Assembly: GCA_023230985.1 (NCBI GenBank)
Contig: JALNWH010000001.1
Location: forward strand, 1-64,000
Direction: 5' to 3'
DNA: 64,000 nt
From: Bacillota bacterium
GTDB lineage: Bacteria; Bacillota; Clostridia; Lutisporales; Lutisporaceae
Both the position numbers and the translations under genes were made by a program. The notes under the pieces were generated by a model, which saw only the letters and a program-made list of their open reading frames with translations, was not told the DNA's origin and searched no databases. This document shows, one piece after another, positions 33,829 to 44,142 of this stretch (its first letter is position 1; the number at the start of each line of letters is the position of its first letter).

Positions 33829-36474
33829 CTATTTAGTACTATACTTCACTTTATCACCGTTAATTACAGCTGCCTGAGCGGCTGCCAATCTTGCTATGGG
33901 TACTCTGAAGGGGGAACAGGATACATAATCCAACCCCAATTCGTGACAAAACTCTACTGATGATGGTTCTCCGCCATGCTCACCGCATATTCCCAGTTTA
34001 ATATCCGGCTTTTGTTTTTTACCTAGTTCCACTGCTGTTTTCATTAGTTTCCCTACCCCTTCTCTATCTATAACTTGGAAAGGATCTTTATCAAATATTT
34101 TTTTATCCAGGTATTCTTCAATAATTTTACCTGCATCATCCCTTGAAAAACCGTAAGTCATCTGAGTTAAATCATTTGTCCCAAAGGAAAAAAATTCGGC
34201 ATCCTTGGCGATATCATCAGCAACAATACAAGCCCTTGGGACTTCTATCATGGTCCCATATAAATAATTTAATTCAATTCCGGATTCCTCAATAATTTTG
34301 TCAGCTAAAGTGACAACTATATCTTTTAAAAATGTCAATTCTTCCGGCTTACTCACTAAAGGTATCATGATTTCAGGTTTTACATCTATGCCTTCAACTT
34401 TTTTTACATAAATTGCTGCTTCAATAACGGCTCTTGTTTGCATTTCTGCTATTTCAGGATAAGATATAGCCAATCTGCAACCCCTGTGCCCTAACATTGG
34501 ATTTATTTCCTTCAAATCTTCAATCCTTATTTTTAATGCTTCATAATCTATTTTTATTTCCTCTGCCAAGCTCTTTAAGCTTTTTTCATCATTAGGTAAA
34601 AATTCATGCAGTGGCGGATCAAGTAATCTTATTGTTATAGGTCTTGCACCCATTGCTTTATATATTCCAATAAAATCTTCTTTTTGCATAGGCAATATCT
34701 TTTCCAATGCAGCCTTCCTTTGTTCTTTTGTATCTGCCAATATCATTTCCCTAACCGCCGGTATCCTTTTTTCATCAAAAAACATATGCTCTGTTCTGCA
34801 TAGTCCGATACCTTCAGCACCTAATTCAACGGACTTTGTTGCATCCTTAGGCGTATCGGCATTAGCTCTAACTCCCAGCTGTCGATACTTATCTGCCCAT
34901 TCCATAAGGGTGACAAACTGCGGGCTAAATTCGGGCTCTATAGTAGGTATAATACCCTCGTATACGTCGCCTGTACTTCCATTTATTGATATATAATCAC
35001 CTTCATTATAAACCTTACCGTTAGCAATAAACTGTTTTAGCCTTTCATTCACCTTCAATGCCTCACAGCCTGCTACACAGCATTTTCCCATGCCTCTGGC
35101 AACAACAGCAGCATGGGAAGTCATACCTCCCCTAGATGTAAGTATGCCCTTTGCTTTAACCATACCTTCTATATCTTCCGGTGAAGTTTCCTGCCGAACT
35201 AATATTACTTCTTCACCTTTTTTAGATGCTTTTACGGCATCTTCCGCAGAAAAATATATCTTACCGCTTGAAGCACCCGGAGAAGCCGGCAGACCCTTAG
35301 CAATAGAATTAGTTTCCTTAAGAATCTTCTTGTCAAAAGTAGGGTGCAGTAATTGATCCAGCTGATATGCATCAACCCTTAGCAATGCTTCCTTTTCATC
35401 AAGTCTACCTTCCTCCACGGCTTCTACCGCTATTCTAATAGCTGCCGGTATAGTTCTTTTGCCGTTTCTGGTTTGCAGCATATACAATTTTCCTTTTTCG
35501 ATTGTAAACTCAATATCCTGCATATCTCTATAGTGGTTTTCCAAAAGTTCTGCATACTCTGCAAACTGTTTATATATATCAGGCATTATTTCTTCAAGTT
35601 TTTCTATATTATGAGGGGTTCTTATTCCTGCTACAACATCCTCACCTTGTGCATTTACTAAAAACTCTCCAAACAGCTTTTTTTCTCCCGTAGCAGGATT
35701 CCTTGTAAAGGCAACCCCTGTCGCACAATCATCACCCATATTACCAAAAACCATAGATTGAATATTTACTGCAGTGCCAAGTTTATCGGATATCTTATGA
35801 AGCTTTCTATATACTATTGCCCTTTCCGTATTCCATGATTTGAACACTGCCTCTACAGCCAATAATAGTTGTTCTTTTGGGTTCATTGGAAAATCATTGT
35901 TTGTTTCTTTTTTGTATATTTCTTTATACTCTTTAACGATTTGTTTTAATGAATCAACATCCAACTCATTATCAAACTTTACTTTCTCCTCGCTTTTTTT
36001 ACGTTCCAAAACTTCATCAAACATTTCTTTGTCAATATCCATAACAACATTTCCAAACATTTGTATGAACCTTCTATAGCTGTCATATGCAAATCTGTCA
36101 TTATTCGTATTCTTGCTTAAGGCCTCAACGGTATCATCATTTAATCCTAAGTTTAAAACTGTATCCATCATTCCCGGCATTGAAAATTTTGCTCCGGATC
36201 TGACAGACACAAGCAAAGGATTTATTTTATCTCCAAAAATTTTTCCTGTTTTACTTTCAAGTAAATGCAATTTTTCAGCTATTTCATCTATGAGTTCATC
36301 CCATAATTTATTTCCTTTATTATAGTATGTGTTGCATGCTTCTGTAGTAATAGTAAAACCAAAAGGTACAGGCAAACCTATATTATTCATTTCTGCCAGA
36401 TTGGCACCTTTTCCACCTAATAGATCTTTCATAGTTGCTGTTCCTTCATCAAAACTATATACAAATTTTTTCAT
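33829..36474 (-). CDS. ppdK: Pyruvate, phosphate dikinase
   Basis: Interconverts pyruvate + ATP + Pi with PEP + AMP + PPi, linking glycolysis and gluconeogenesis in anaerobes. The 881-residue protein has an N-terminal ATP-grasp (GGKGANLAEM at 21-30), a central swivelling domain with catalytic His454 in GGMTSHAAVVARGMG, and a C-terminal TIM-barrel PEP domain with GICGEHGGEPSSVEF and CSPFRVPIARLAA. The length is typical. GAAGGGGAGAAAAGCAT precedes the ATG. Its regulatory kinase/phosphorylase is encoded directly upstream on the same strand. Confidence 0.97.
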   Translation of the reverse strand: MKKFVYSFDEGTATMKDLLGGKGANLAEMNNIGLPVPFGFTITTEACNTYYNKGNKLWDELIDEIAEKLHLLESKTGKIFGDKINPLLVSVRSGAKFSMPGMMDTVLNLGLNDDTVEALSKNTNNDRFAYDSYRRFIQMFGNVVMDIDKEMFDEVLERKKSEEKVKFDNELDVDSLKQIVKEYKEIYKKETNNDFPMNPKEQLLLAVEAVFKSWNTERAIVYRKLHKISDKLGTAVNIQSMVFGNMGDDCATGVAFTRNPATGEKKLFGEFLVNAQGEDVVAGIRTPHNIEKLEEIMPDIYKQFAEYAELLENHYRDMQDIEFTIEKGKLYMLQTRNGKRTIPAAIRIAVEAVEEGRLDEKEALLRVDAYQLDQLLHPTFDKKILKETNSIAKGLPASPGASSGKIYFSAEDAVKASKKGEEVILVRQETSPEDIEGMVKAKGILTSRGGMTSHAAVVARGMGKCCVAGCEALKVNERLKQFIANGKVYNEGDYISINGSTGDVYEGIIPTIEPEFSPQFVTLMEWADKYRQLGVRANADTPKDATKSVELGAEGIGLCRTEHMFFDEKRIPAVREMILADTKEQRKAALEKILPMQKEDFIGIYKAMGARPITIRLLDPPLHEFLPNDEKSLKSLAEEIKIDYEALKIRIEDLKEINPMLGHRGCRLAISYPEIAEMQTRAVIEAAIYVKKVEGIDVKPEIMIPLVSKPEELTFLKDIVVTLADKIIEESGIELNYLYGTMIEVPRACIVADDIAKDAEFFSFGTNDLTQMTYGFSRDDAGKIIEEYLDKKIFDKDPFQVIDREGVGKLMKTAVELGKKQKPDIKLGICGEHGGEPSSVEFCHELGLDYVSCSPFRVPIARLAAAQAAVINGDKVKYSTK

Positions 36475-36600
36475 ATGCTTTTCTCCCCTTCTTTTGATTT
36501 CTTTGCAAGATTAATCATATTATTATGCTTCAATTATTCTGTTAATATTATTAAAGTTAATGCTATTTTGACAGTACCTTATGTTATCGTAATTAAAATT

Positions 36601-37407
36601 TTACTCCTTCAAAGCTTTTAACATAATGCCGGCAGTCTCTTCAATTGCCTTATCGGTTATATCAATTATCATGCATCCTATCTCATGCATAATATTCTCG
36701 GCATATTCCAACTCCTGTTCAATACGCTCCATATTTGCATAATTCGCCTCATAATTCAAGCCTAATGATCTTAGTCTTTCTTGTCTGATTGCATTTAATT
36801 TAGTAGGATTTGTAATAAGTCCGAATATTTTTTTCACAGGTATCTCAAACAATTCTTTAGGTGGCTTTACTTCAGGTGTTAAAGGTATATTCGCTACTTT
36901 GATATTCTTATTTGCCAAATACATACTTAATGGAGTTTTCGATGTCCTCGATACTCCTATTATCACTGCATCAGCTTTTTTTATACCTTTTGTATCTTTA
37001 CCATCATCATATTTTACAGCAAACTCTACTGACTCCACCTTATTAAAATAGTCTTCATCTAATTGTCTTATTAACCCGGGAACATAAATCGGCTTTTCTT
37101 TAGTTATCTGCGAAATAGCTTCTATTGCCGGACCCATTATATCTACACAATTTATGTTGTTTTCTTTTGCAACTTTCTCCAAATGCTCTTTTAATTCAGC
37201 AATCACCAACGTATATATAATAATGCTATTTTTATCTTTAGCTTCTAAAACTACTTTTTCTATAGCAGCCTTATCCTTAATATATGGTATTCTTATAATC
37301 TGATCCCGTGAAAGCTTAAATTGCGCTGCAGCTGCCCGTGCTACTTGCTCTGCCGTTTCTCCTATAGAATCTGATAGAACATAAATTATAGATCTTCTTT
37401 CTGCCAT
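36601..37407 (-). CDS. ppsR: PPDK regulatory protein (kinase/pyrophosphorylase)
   Basis: DUF299 protein of 268 residues that inactivates PPDK by ADP-dependent phosphorylation of a Thr near the catalytic His, and reactivates it by phosphorolysis. The P-loop GVSRTSKTPLSMYLAN is at about 150-165, and VLSDSIGETAEQV opens the N-terminal domain. The Thr target is present in PPDK (GGMTSH). It lies between glyS and ppdK on the same strand, 126 bases before ppdK. AAAGGAGGG precedes the ATG. Confidence 0.93.
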   Translation of the reverse strand: MAERRSIIYVLSDSIGETAEQVARAAAAQFKLSRDQIIRIPYIKDKAAIEKVVLEAKDKNSIIIYTLVIAELKEHLEKVAKENNINCVDIMGPAIEAISQITKEKPIYVPGLIRQLDEDYFNKVESVEFAVKYDDGKDTKGIKKADAVIIGVSRTSKTPLSMYLANKNIKVANIPLTPEVKPPKELFEIPVKKIFGLITNPTKLNAIRQERLRSLGLNYEANYANMERIEQELEYAENIMHEIGCMIIDITDKAIEETAGIMLKALKE

Positions 37408-37547
37408 CTTTACCCTCCTTTATAGTCTTTTTATATAAATTGGAATTTGCATTTTAGATTTATACTATGAACAAATGGAATACAACGAAAAACATGTTTA
37501 TTTTTACTATATTACCATAAAAATAATCCCTTTGCTATATATTTTTA

Positions 37548-39620
37548 CTACTTATTTACTACTATAATGCTTAAATCTGCAAATATATTCATCATTTCAC
37601 TAATCTGCTTTAAAATTGCTAAACGGTTATTTCTAATATTAATATCTTCTACCATAACCATTATATTATCAAAAAAATTATCTATTGGTTCTTTTAACAC
37701 TTCAATGGCTTTTAATGCATTATTATAATCTTTTTCCCCAATAGCCTTTAAAAATTCTTCTTTAGTCTTTTCATAAATATGCACCAGAGTTTTTTCTTCT
37801 TCACTATCAAATAAGCTATAATTGATCACCGGATTCTTGCACTCTTTTGCGAGGTTTGAAACTCTTATAAAGGAGCCGACTATATTTAAGAATTCTTCTT
37901 TTTTCCTCCACTTGGATAATTCTTTAATTCTTAAATAAGCATCGTAAATATCATCTATGCCTTTATTCAATACTGCATCAAGAATATCATAGTCATAACC
38001 CTGCTCTAGAAGTGCATTTTTTAATCTGACTTTGAAAAATTCTTCTATCTGATCTAATACCTTGCTTTCTTCTTTTGCTAATATGTTCTTTTTAATAAAA
38101 GGCTCTAAAGACTTTTTTGCTAAGCCTCTAAAACTTAAATTAATCGACTTTTCCAATATAATATTAATAATACCTAATGCCTGTCTTCTTAAAGCATAGG
38201 GATCCTGACTCCCTGTAGGTTGTATGCCTATAGAAAAACAACCTGCTATAGTATCTATTTTATCAGAAATGCTTAACAAAGAGCCTACGGTCGAACTTGG
38301 CACTTTGTCTCCGGCAAACCTGGGCATGTAATATTCACCTATAGCTTTTGCCACTAAAGGGTCTTCTCCTTGAATCAATGCATACTCCTTACCCATAATA
38401 CCCTGTAATTCGTCAAACTCCTTTACCATATTAGTAACTAAATCCGCCTTGCTCAAGTAAGCTGCTCTATCCAAATACTTTTTATCAATATCACTTAATC
38501 TTAGTTCCTCAGATAAATAAGAAGATATATCTTTTATATTGCTTGTTTTATCATACATGGTACCCAAAGTCTCTTGAAATACAACATTCTTTAGTTTTTC
38601 TACACAACTTTCCAGACCCGTCTTTTTATCTTCATCAAAGAAGAATCTTGCATCGGATAGTCTGGCACGCAACACTTTTTCATTTCCTTCTTTAACTATA
38701 TTAATATAGTTTTCATCACCATTCCTCACGGCAATAAAATAGTTTAGTAACTCTCCTTTATCATCCTCAATGGGAAAATATCTTTGGTGCTCCTTCATCG
38801 GTGTTATAACCACCTCTTTAGGAAGTTCCAAAAATTCTTCATCAAAACTACCGCAAAAAGCCGTAGGATATTCAACCAGATAGAGGATTTCTTCTAAAAG
38901 CTCCTCGTCTGTAGTAATTACTCCGCCTTTTTCAACAGCAATTCTATTTATTTGATTTCTTATCATTTCTCTTCTTTCATTTTGATCAACAATCACAAAA
39001 CCTTCTCTCAACTTATCAAAATATTCACTCGTATTATCAATAATTATATCTTCTTTTGACAAAGTCCTATGTCCCTTTGTTATTTTACTGCATGGGATTC
39101 CGTCTTTATCAAATTCTACAAGTTTATCACCATATATGGGTAAAAGCCATCTTACCGGCCTAACGAACTTAAATGATTTATTGCCCCATTTCATAGATTT
39201 TGGAAAATTAATTGCAGTAATCACTTTAGGTAGTATTTCCTTCAACACTTCAATGGTATCGTTTCCTTTTTCCAGCCTTTTCCCATATAAATATTCATCC
39301 TTAACACTTAAATTATCTTTTTCAAATTTATTTCCTTTTAAAAAGCCTAACAAAGCTTTTGTAGGATTACCATCGGAATCATAAGCCGCCTTCTTTGAGG
39401 GTCCTTTTTTTATTATCTCTAAATCTTCTTGTTTATCCATCACATCTTTCACGTATAGAGTCAATCTTCTCGGAGTACCGTATACGTTTATTTCGCCATA
39501 TCTTATTCTATTATCCTTAAACAAGCTCTCCGCAATAAGTTTTAATCGTTCTAAGGATTTATTCATAAACCTGGCCGGAATTTCCTCAGTACCTATTTCA
39601 AATATTAAATCTTTTTTCAA
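37548..39620 (-). CDS. glyS: Glycine--tRNA ligase beta subunit
   Basis: Large subunit of the alpha2beta2 bacterial glycyl-tRNA synthetase, contributing tRNA binding and an HD-like plus C-terminal anticodon-binding domain. It begins KKDLIFEIGTEEIPARFM and contains TPMKEHQRYFPIEDDKG and GEYYMPRFAGDKVP, all typical. AGGAGG stands eight bases before an in-frame TTG at 39620, which gives the standard family N-terminus. The GTG at 39629 overlaps the region just after the site and is rejected. 690 residues. Confidence 0.95.
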   Translation of the reverse strand: MKKDLIFEIGTEEIPARFMNKSLERLKLIAESLFKDNRIRYGEINVYGTPRRLTLYVKDVMDKQEDLEIIKKGPSKKAAYDSDGNPTKALLGFLKGNKFEKDNLSVKDEYLYGKRLEKGNDTIEVLKEILPKVITAINFPKSMKWGNKSFKFVRPVRWLLPIYGDKLVEFDKDGIPCSKITKGHRTLSKEDIIIDNTSEYFDKLREGFVIVDQNERREMIRNQINRIAVEKGGVITTDEELLEEILYLVEYPTAFCGSFDEEFLELPKEVVITPMKEHQRYFPIEDDKGELLNYFIAVRNGDENYINIVKEGNEKVLRARLSDARFFFDEDKKTGLESCVEKLKNVVFQETLGTMYDKTSNIKDISSYLSEELRLSDIDKKYLDRAAYLSKADLVTNMVKEFDELQGIMGKEYALIQGEDPLVAKAIGEYYMPRFAGDKVPSSTVGSLLSISDKIDTIAGCFSIGIQPTGSQDPYALRRQALGIINIILEKSINLSFRGLAKKSLEPFIKKNILAKEESKVLDQIEEFFKVRLKNALLEQGYDYDILDAVLNKGIDDIYDAYLRIKELSKWRKKEEFLNIVGSFIRVSNLAKECKNPVINYSLFDSEEEKTLVHIYEKTKEEFLKAIGEKDYNNALKAIEVLKEPIDNFFDNIMVMVEDINIRNNRLAILKQISEMMNIFADLSIIVVNK

Positions 39621-39644
39621 ATGTGACACCTCCTATTTATACAA

Positions 39645-40529
39645 TCATTTTGTTTTTTCTATCTTTTTAAGTAATGGGAAACCCATATCTTCCCTTTGTT
39701 TTAAATAAGATTGGGCAACCAACTTTGCTAAGTTTCTTACCTCGGCTATGAAACCGGTTCTTTCCGTTACAGAGATTGCCCCTCGAGAATCCAATACATT
39801 AAACATATGGGAACATTTTAAAACATAATCATAGGCAGGAATCACCAAACTTTTGGCGATAATCCTTTCCGCCTCTTTTTTATATTGATTAAAAAGATTG
39901 AATAGTAAACTGATATCCGCCTCTTCAAAACTATAAAAAGAATGTTCTACTTCAGCTTTTTTGAATATATCACCATAGGTTATATTCCCAACCCATTCTA
40001 TATCAAATACATTATCCTTTTCTTGAATATACATGGCAATCCTTTCCAAACCATAAGTTAACTCTGCTGATTCCAATTCACAATCAAATCCGCCAATTTG
40101 TTGGAAATACGTAAATTGAGTTATCTCCATACCATCCAACCATACTTCCCAGCCTAAACCCCATGCTCCTAAAGTAGGTGCTTCCCAATTATCCTCAACA
40201 AACCTTATATCATGTTTAACCGGATCAATACCTAATGCTTCAAGACTTCCTAAATACAAGTCTTGAATATCGTCCGGCGATGGTTTTATTATCACCTGAT
40301 ATTGATGATGTTGATACACCCTATTGGGGTTCTCTCCGTACCTTGCATCTGCAGGTCTTCTTGAAGGCTCAACATAAGCAATTTGCCAAGGCTCAGGCCC
40401 TAAGGCCTTTAAAAAAGTAAATGGACTCATAGTTCCGGCACCTACTTCTATATCGTAGGGCTGCGCTATAATACAATTCTTTTCCGCCCAGTAATTTTGT
40501 AAATTTAGTATTATTTCTTGAAATGTCAT
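39645..40529 (-). CDS. glyQ: Glycine--tRNA ligase alpha subunit
   Basis: Catalytic class II subunit of 294 residues. It opens with [34 protein letters not shown], with class II motif 2 [18 protein letters not shown]. The alpha2beta2 type is the bacterial form. AGGAGGGG precedes the ATG. It starts the glyQ-glyS-ppsR-ppdK run and is controlled by a Gly T-box leader. Confidence 0.97.
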   Translation of the reverse strand: MTFQEIILNLQNYWAEKNCIIAQPYDIEVGAGTMSPFTFLKALGPEPWQIAYVEPSRRPADARYGENPNRVYQHHQYQVIIKPSPDDIQDLYLGSLEALGIDPVKHDIRFVEDNWEAPTLGAWGLGWEVWLDGMEITQFTYFQQIGGFDCELESAELTYGLERIAMYIQEKDNVFDIEWVGNITYGDIFKKAEVEHSFYSFEEADISLLFNLFNQYKKEAERIIAKSLVIPAYDYVLKCSHMFNVLDSRGAISVTERTGFIAEVRNLAKLVAQSYLKQREDMGFPLLKKIEKTK

Positions 40530-40555
40530 AAGAAACCCCTCCTAATTTTAATAAC

Positions 40556-40755
40556 AATAAAGCCCTTCGTCCTCCAAGGGACGAAAGGCTATCTTCCGCG
40601 GTTCCACCCTTATTGACAGTTATATAAACTGCCCTCTTATTATTTTAGCTCCGAAACGCCTTCCCTATAAAACAATACCGATTTGCACCCTATATCGGCT
40701 CTCTTAAATATATTATTATAGGTACTCCTTTTCATCTATGCTAGGAATAGATTCT
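40556..40755 (-). ncRNA. T-box leader, tRNA-Gly responsive
   Basis: Leader of glyQS. On the minus strand: stem I with GGAGTA and AAGAGAGCC, candidate specifier GGC (40658-40660, in GAAGGCGTTTCGG), the T-box GGGTGGAACCGCGGAA and a terminator with stem CCTTTCGTCC/GGACGAAGG followed by GCTTTATTG. The bulge TGGA fits the UCCA end of tRNA-Gly (discriminator U). It is shorter than the asnS leader, in line with glyQS T-boxes that lack stem II. Confidence 0.95.
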
Positions 40756-40762
40756 GTAATAT

Positions 40763-40791
40763 AATCTAACAAAATCAGTTACTTTTGTCAA
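40763..40791 (-). promoter_or_regulatory. Promoter of the glyQS T-box transcript
   Basis: TTGACA (40786-40791), a 17-base spacer and TAGATT (40763-40768) on the minus strand. The rest of the gap to recO (40909) shows no gene. Confidence 0.75.
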
Positions 40792-40908
40792 CAAAATATC
40801 AAGTCTTTTTTTACCAAACCCTATAAATTATTTTACTATTTTTACAACTCTTTTTGCTATCCTTTATAAAAACGTTGTATATTTCTTAAATCAAAGACAA
40901 TAGAAAAT

Positions 40909-41664
40909 TTACTTAACAGTACCTAAGTCTTTTACCGTATTAATAAAAACCATGGACTTGAACTTTTTCCCAATATGCATTTGAACGAATTCTGATAAAA
41001 TTCTATCTGCTTCCATGTAAATAGTATTATCCACTTTAATTGTATTTAATCTTGATAATGGTGAAAACAATAAACCGGAGTAAAATTCCAATGTTTTTGA
41101 ATTCATTTTAATAGTTTCAATATTTAACGCACAATTATCGCATATAACTCCGCCAAGTTCTATATTAAACTTGGTAAATTTATCATCTTTACCGCAGTTT
41201 GCACATTTTTTTAAAAGAGGTCTATAGCCACTTAAACTCATTAATTTGATTTGATAAGCACAGGTGAGTATTCCTATAGGTATTTTTTGTTTTGAAAGAT
41301 AAAATAAAGTTTTGGCCAAGAGAAGAAAAATATTTTTACAATCCATATTTTCATAAGTAACCGTATCGGCAAGTTCCGTAAAATATGCAGCATAAGATAG
41401 ACTTAATAAATCCTTTCTTAATTCATAAAACGACTCCCTCAGGTCACAACTATTAATATAATATAGGTTTGTCCCCATATATAAAACAAAATTACTGACA
41501 GAAAAAACTTCGCAACTTGAAATCATTCTGCTTTTTTGTCTTCTGCATCCCCTGGCATATACTTTTATCTTTCCGCTTTCCTTTGTCAACAAAGTTAAAA
41601 TTCTATCGGCTTCACCTACATTAATATGATTTAAAACTAAACCTTGTACTTTTATTGTGGACAT
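40909..41664 (-). CDS. recO: DNA repair protein RecO
   Basis: Recombination mediator that loads RecA at gaps together with RecR. 251 residues: N-terminal OB-fold (KVQGLVLNHINVGEADRILTLLTKESGKIKVYARGCR), helical middle part and a zinc-binding C4 cluster (CANCGKDDKF...GVICDNC) near 150-175. GAGGTG precedes the ATG. Last gene of the yqfC-to-recO run, ten bases behind era. Confidence 0.93.
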   Translation of the reverse strand: MSTIKVQGLVLNHINVGEADRILTLLTKESGKIKVYARGCRRQKSRMISSCEVFSVSNFVLYMGTNLYYINSCDLRESFYELRKDLLSLSYAAYFTELADTVTYENMDCKNIFLLLAKTLFYLSKQKIPIGILTCAYQIKLMSLSGYRPLLKKCANCGKDDKFTKFNIELGGVICDNCALNIETIKMNSKTLEFYSGLLFSPLSRLNTIKVDNTIYMEADRILSEFVQMHIGKKFKSMVFINTVKDLGTVK

Positions 41665-41673
41665 TTTGCACCT

Positions 41674-42570
41674 CTATCTATAACCTAAATCTTTGAGTGC
41701 GGAGGGGTTGTCTCTCCAATCCTTTCTTACTTTTACCCAAAGTTGGAGGTTTACCTTGATATCTAATAGATTATCTATATCTATTCTAGCCTTGCTGCCT
41801 ATATCTTTTATCATATTGCCGTCTTTACCTATAATAATTCCTTTGTGAGACTTTTTATCACAATAAATATTCACTTCAATATCAATTAAATCTTTGTCTG
41901 TTCTTTCTTTCATACTTATTACTTCCACTGCCGTACCATGAGGTATCTCTTCTTTTGTAAATAGTAAAATCTTTTCTCGAATATATTCTGCAACAATAAA
42001 TCTTTCCGGCATATCTATTATCATATCATCTGGGAAATACATAGGTCCTTCCGGTAATAGTTCTTTTATCTTTTTTAAAAGAATATCCATATTATTACCT
42101 TCCATTGCGGAGATAGGTATTATCGCATCAAATATATCCTGATACTCAGTTATTTTTGCCAATGCACCTTCTAAATCATGTTTGGATACCTTATCAATTT
42201 TATTTAAAGCCAATATTTTTTTCATTTTTGCTTCTTTAACTATATTAAATATAAAAAGATCACCTGTCCCGATTTGCATGGAACAATCAATTAAAGCAAC
42301 AACAATATCAACTCCTTTTAAGGACTGAACTGCTGTGTTTACCATATACTCACCAAGTTTATGTTTTGGTTTGTGAATTCCGGGAGTATCTATAAAAACC
42401 ACCTGGAAATCATCTTTTGTATATATACACTTTATGGTATTTCTTGTAGTTTGGGGTTTGCTTGAAATTATATTAAGCCTCTCACCCATAAAGCTATTGA
42501 TAAGAGTAGACTTACCTACATTAGGCCTTCCTATTATTGATACAAAACCCGATTTAAATTTCTTTTCCAT
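41674..42570 (-). CDS. era: GTPase Era
   Basis: Ribosome-associated GTPase needed for 16S rRNA maturation and 30S assembly. 298 residues: G1 GRPNVGKST, G2 region TTRNTIKCIY, G3 DTPGIHKP, G4 NKID, then a C-terminal KH domain (GIIIGKDGNMIKDIGSKARIDIDNLL). GAAGGTATAATA precedes the ATG. It lies in the conserved ybeY-cdd-era-recO neighbourhood. Confidence 0.97.
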   Translation of the reverse strand: MEKKFKSGFVSIIGRPNVGKSTLINSFMGERLNIISSKPQTTRNTIKCIYTKDDFQVVFIDTPGIHKPKHKLGEYMVNTAVQSLKGVDIVVALIDCSMQIGTGDLFIFNIVKEAKMKKILALNKIDKVSKHDLEGALAKITEYQDIFDAIIPISAMEGNNMDILLKKIKELLPEGPMYFPDDMIIDMPERFIVAEYIREKILLFTKEEIPHGTAVEVISMKERTDKDLIDIEVNIYCDKKSHKGIIIGKDGNMIKDIGSKARIDIDNLLDIKVNLQLWVKVRKDWRDNPSALKDLGYR

Positions 42571-42643
42571 TATTATACCTTCTTAATTGCTATTTTTTAA
42601 TAATCCAAAAAATCAATAGTAACATGTTTTTAATTTCAGTCTA

Positions 42644-43036
42644 TTAAGTTCCTGACTTAAACTCTGTAAAAGCAAAAGGCAATAATTCTTTTAAAGTATG
42701 CTCTCTTAATTCCTTATCATTGGAAATAAAAATTTTTAAATCCAAGCCGAATTCAGACATGAATTGCCTGCAAATACCACAAGGATATGCAAAATTATCA
42801 CTACTGTTAACTATTGCTATAGCTTCAAATTCACTTTCTCCTTCGGATATAGCCTTAGTAAATGCGACTCTTTCTGCACAAATAGTCGCACTGTATGATG
42901 AGTTTTCTACATTGCACCCGGTAAATATTCTTCCTGACTTAGTAAGCAATGCAGCACCTACCTTAAAGTTTGAATACTTCACATAAGCATTATTCATAAC
43001 AGTAGTCGCAGCATGCAATAGTTCTTTTTTATTCAA
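42644..43036 (-). CDS. cdd: Cytidine deaminase
   Basis: Tetrameric zinc enzyme converting cytidine or deoxycytidine to uridine or deoxyuridine in pyrimidine salvage. 130 residues with TGCNVENSSYSATICAERVA (catalytic Glu, first zinc Cys) and PCGICRQFM (other two zinc Cys). The longest frame (TTG at 43057) would overlap the upstream gene. GGAG within that gene's end precedes an in-frame TTG at 43036, giving MNKKELLHAA, the normal family start. Confidence 0.93.
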   Translation of the reverse strand: MNKKELLHAATTVMNNAYVKYSNFKVGAALLTKSGRIFTGCNVENSSYSATICAERVAFTKAISEGESEFEAIAIVNSSDNFAYPCGICRQFMSEFGLDLKIFISNDKELREHTLKELLPFAFTEFKSGT

Positions 43037-43040
43037 CCTA

Positions 43041-44072
43041 TCACTCTCCAAAATCAATCTTTGTATTTACCGATACTACCTGTATCCAAGTAATGCCTTT
43101 GTTTAATTCTATCTCATTGCCTTTTAAATCCCTATATACCGTCTTGCCGCCTCTTGAGTCTTTTTGCCATTCTATTTCAATCAATCTTCCCCCTGTAAGA
43201 AAATATCCTCTATTCTTGCCTATATTACTTAATTGTAACCTTCCTACGTTATCTATTACTTTTATTCCAACTTTCTCTATTATGATATTAATCGCTTTTA
43301 TATCGTTTTTCGTTTCTTTATCCTGCATAGGAGTATCATTAATAAATCGGTAATATACTTTTTCTTCTTCATTATATAAATAAGATACCTTATAATATCC
43401 ACTATAATTTATTAAAACCTTTTTCTGATAAGCTCCATCAGGCATTGAAAAATCATCACTGAATTTAAAATACTCAGGTGCGCTTTTATTTTCCAATTTC
43501 TTTGTTTCAGAAACTTCACGCATATATTTAGTATTAGTATATAGATTATGCGGCATCTTCCTATCCGTAGAACGCCAGAATACCGGTGTGCCCTTTAAAT
43601 CATTAAATGCATCCACATTTAATGTGCTTAAATCCTTTAAAGCCTGCGGACTACCGCCGCAATGCACGTAAATAGCGCCAAATTCCAAAGCCTTGTCTAT
43701 GAAATAAGGTCTGGCACTTCGAACAGGGCCTATTTTTTCAGAAGGTAAATGATGGTATATTCCCATATACCTTGTTATATTCCCTTCCACAGGAATTTCA
43801 TAAATAATTTCCGCACTATCAAGACCTGACTGGGGCCTTGCATTTATTTCGTTATCTATCATTACCGCTATTGGCCTTTGTTTAACATTTGCTTCCTCTG
43901 TGTCCTTTAAACCGGTTAAAGTACATACAAATCCGGGTGGTTCTTCAATTTCCTCTATTTCTTCTATAGGCTCTTCCTCATCTTCTTCATCCTCCGGTGG
44001 TTTCGGCCCTGAACATCCACTAATTAGTATAACAAATGCTATAACTATTATAAATAATCTTTTTGCCTTCAT
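43041..44072 (-). CDS. DUF3048 domain lipoprotein (YerB-like)
   Basis: 343 residues. Lipoprotein signal with lipobox LISGC (about residue 20), a very acidic linker of alternating Glu, Asp and Pro, then DUF3048 (RPIAVMIDNEINARPQSGLDSAEIIYE) and its C-terminal partner domain (GGKTVYRDLKGNEIELNKGITWIQ). It is surface-anchored. B. subtilis YerB is the studied relative but its role is not settled. It sits between ybeY and cdd in an operon otherwise devoted to RNA and ribosome functions. Confidence 0.85.
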   Translation of the reverse strand: MKAKRLFIIVIAFVILISGCSGPKPPEDEEDEEEPIEEIEEIEEPPGFVCTLTGLKDTEEANVKQRPIAVMIDNEINARPQSGLDSAEIIYEIPVEGNITRYMGIYHHLPSEKIGPVRSARPYFIDKALEFGAIYVHCGGSPQALKDLSTLNVDAFNDLKGTPVFWRSTDRKMPHNLYTNTKYMREVSETKKLENKSAPEYFKFSDDFSMPDGAYQKKVLINYSGYYKVSYLYNEEEKVYYRFINDTPMQDKETKNDIKAINIIIEKVGIKVIDNVGRLQLSNIGKNRGYFLTGGRLIEIEWQKDSRGGKTVYRDLKGNEIELNKGITWIQVVSVNTKIDFGE

Positions 44073-44142
44073 AAAAACCCTTCTTCCTTTATTAGTGTTT
44101 TCTATATGTTAAACTTTTTATTTAAAGCAGAATAACAAAGAA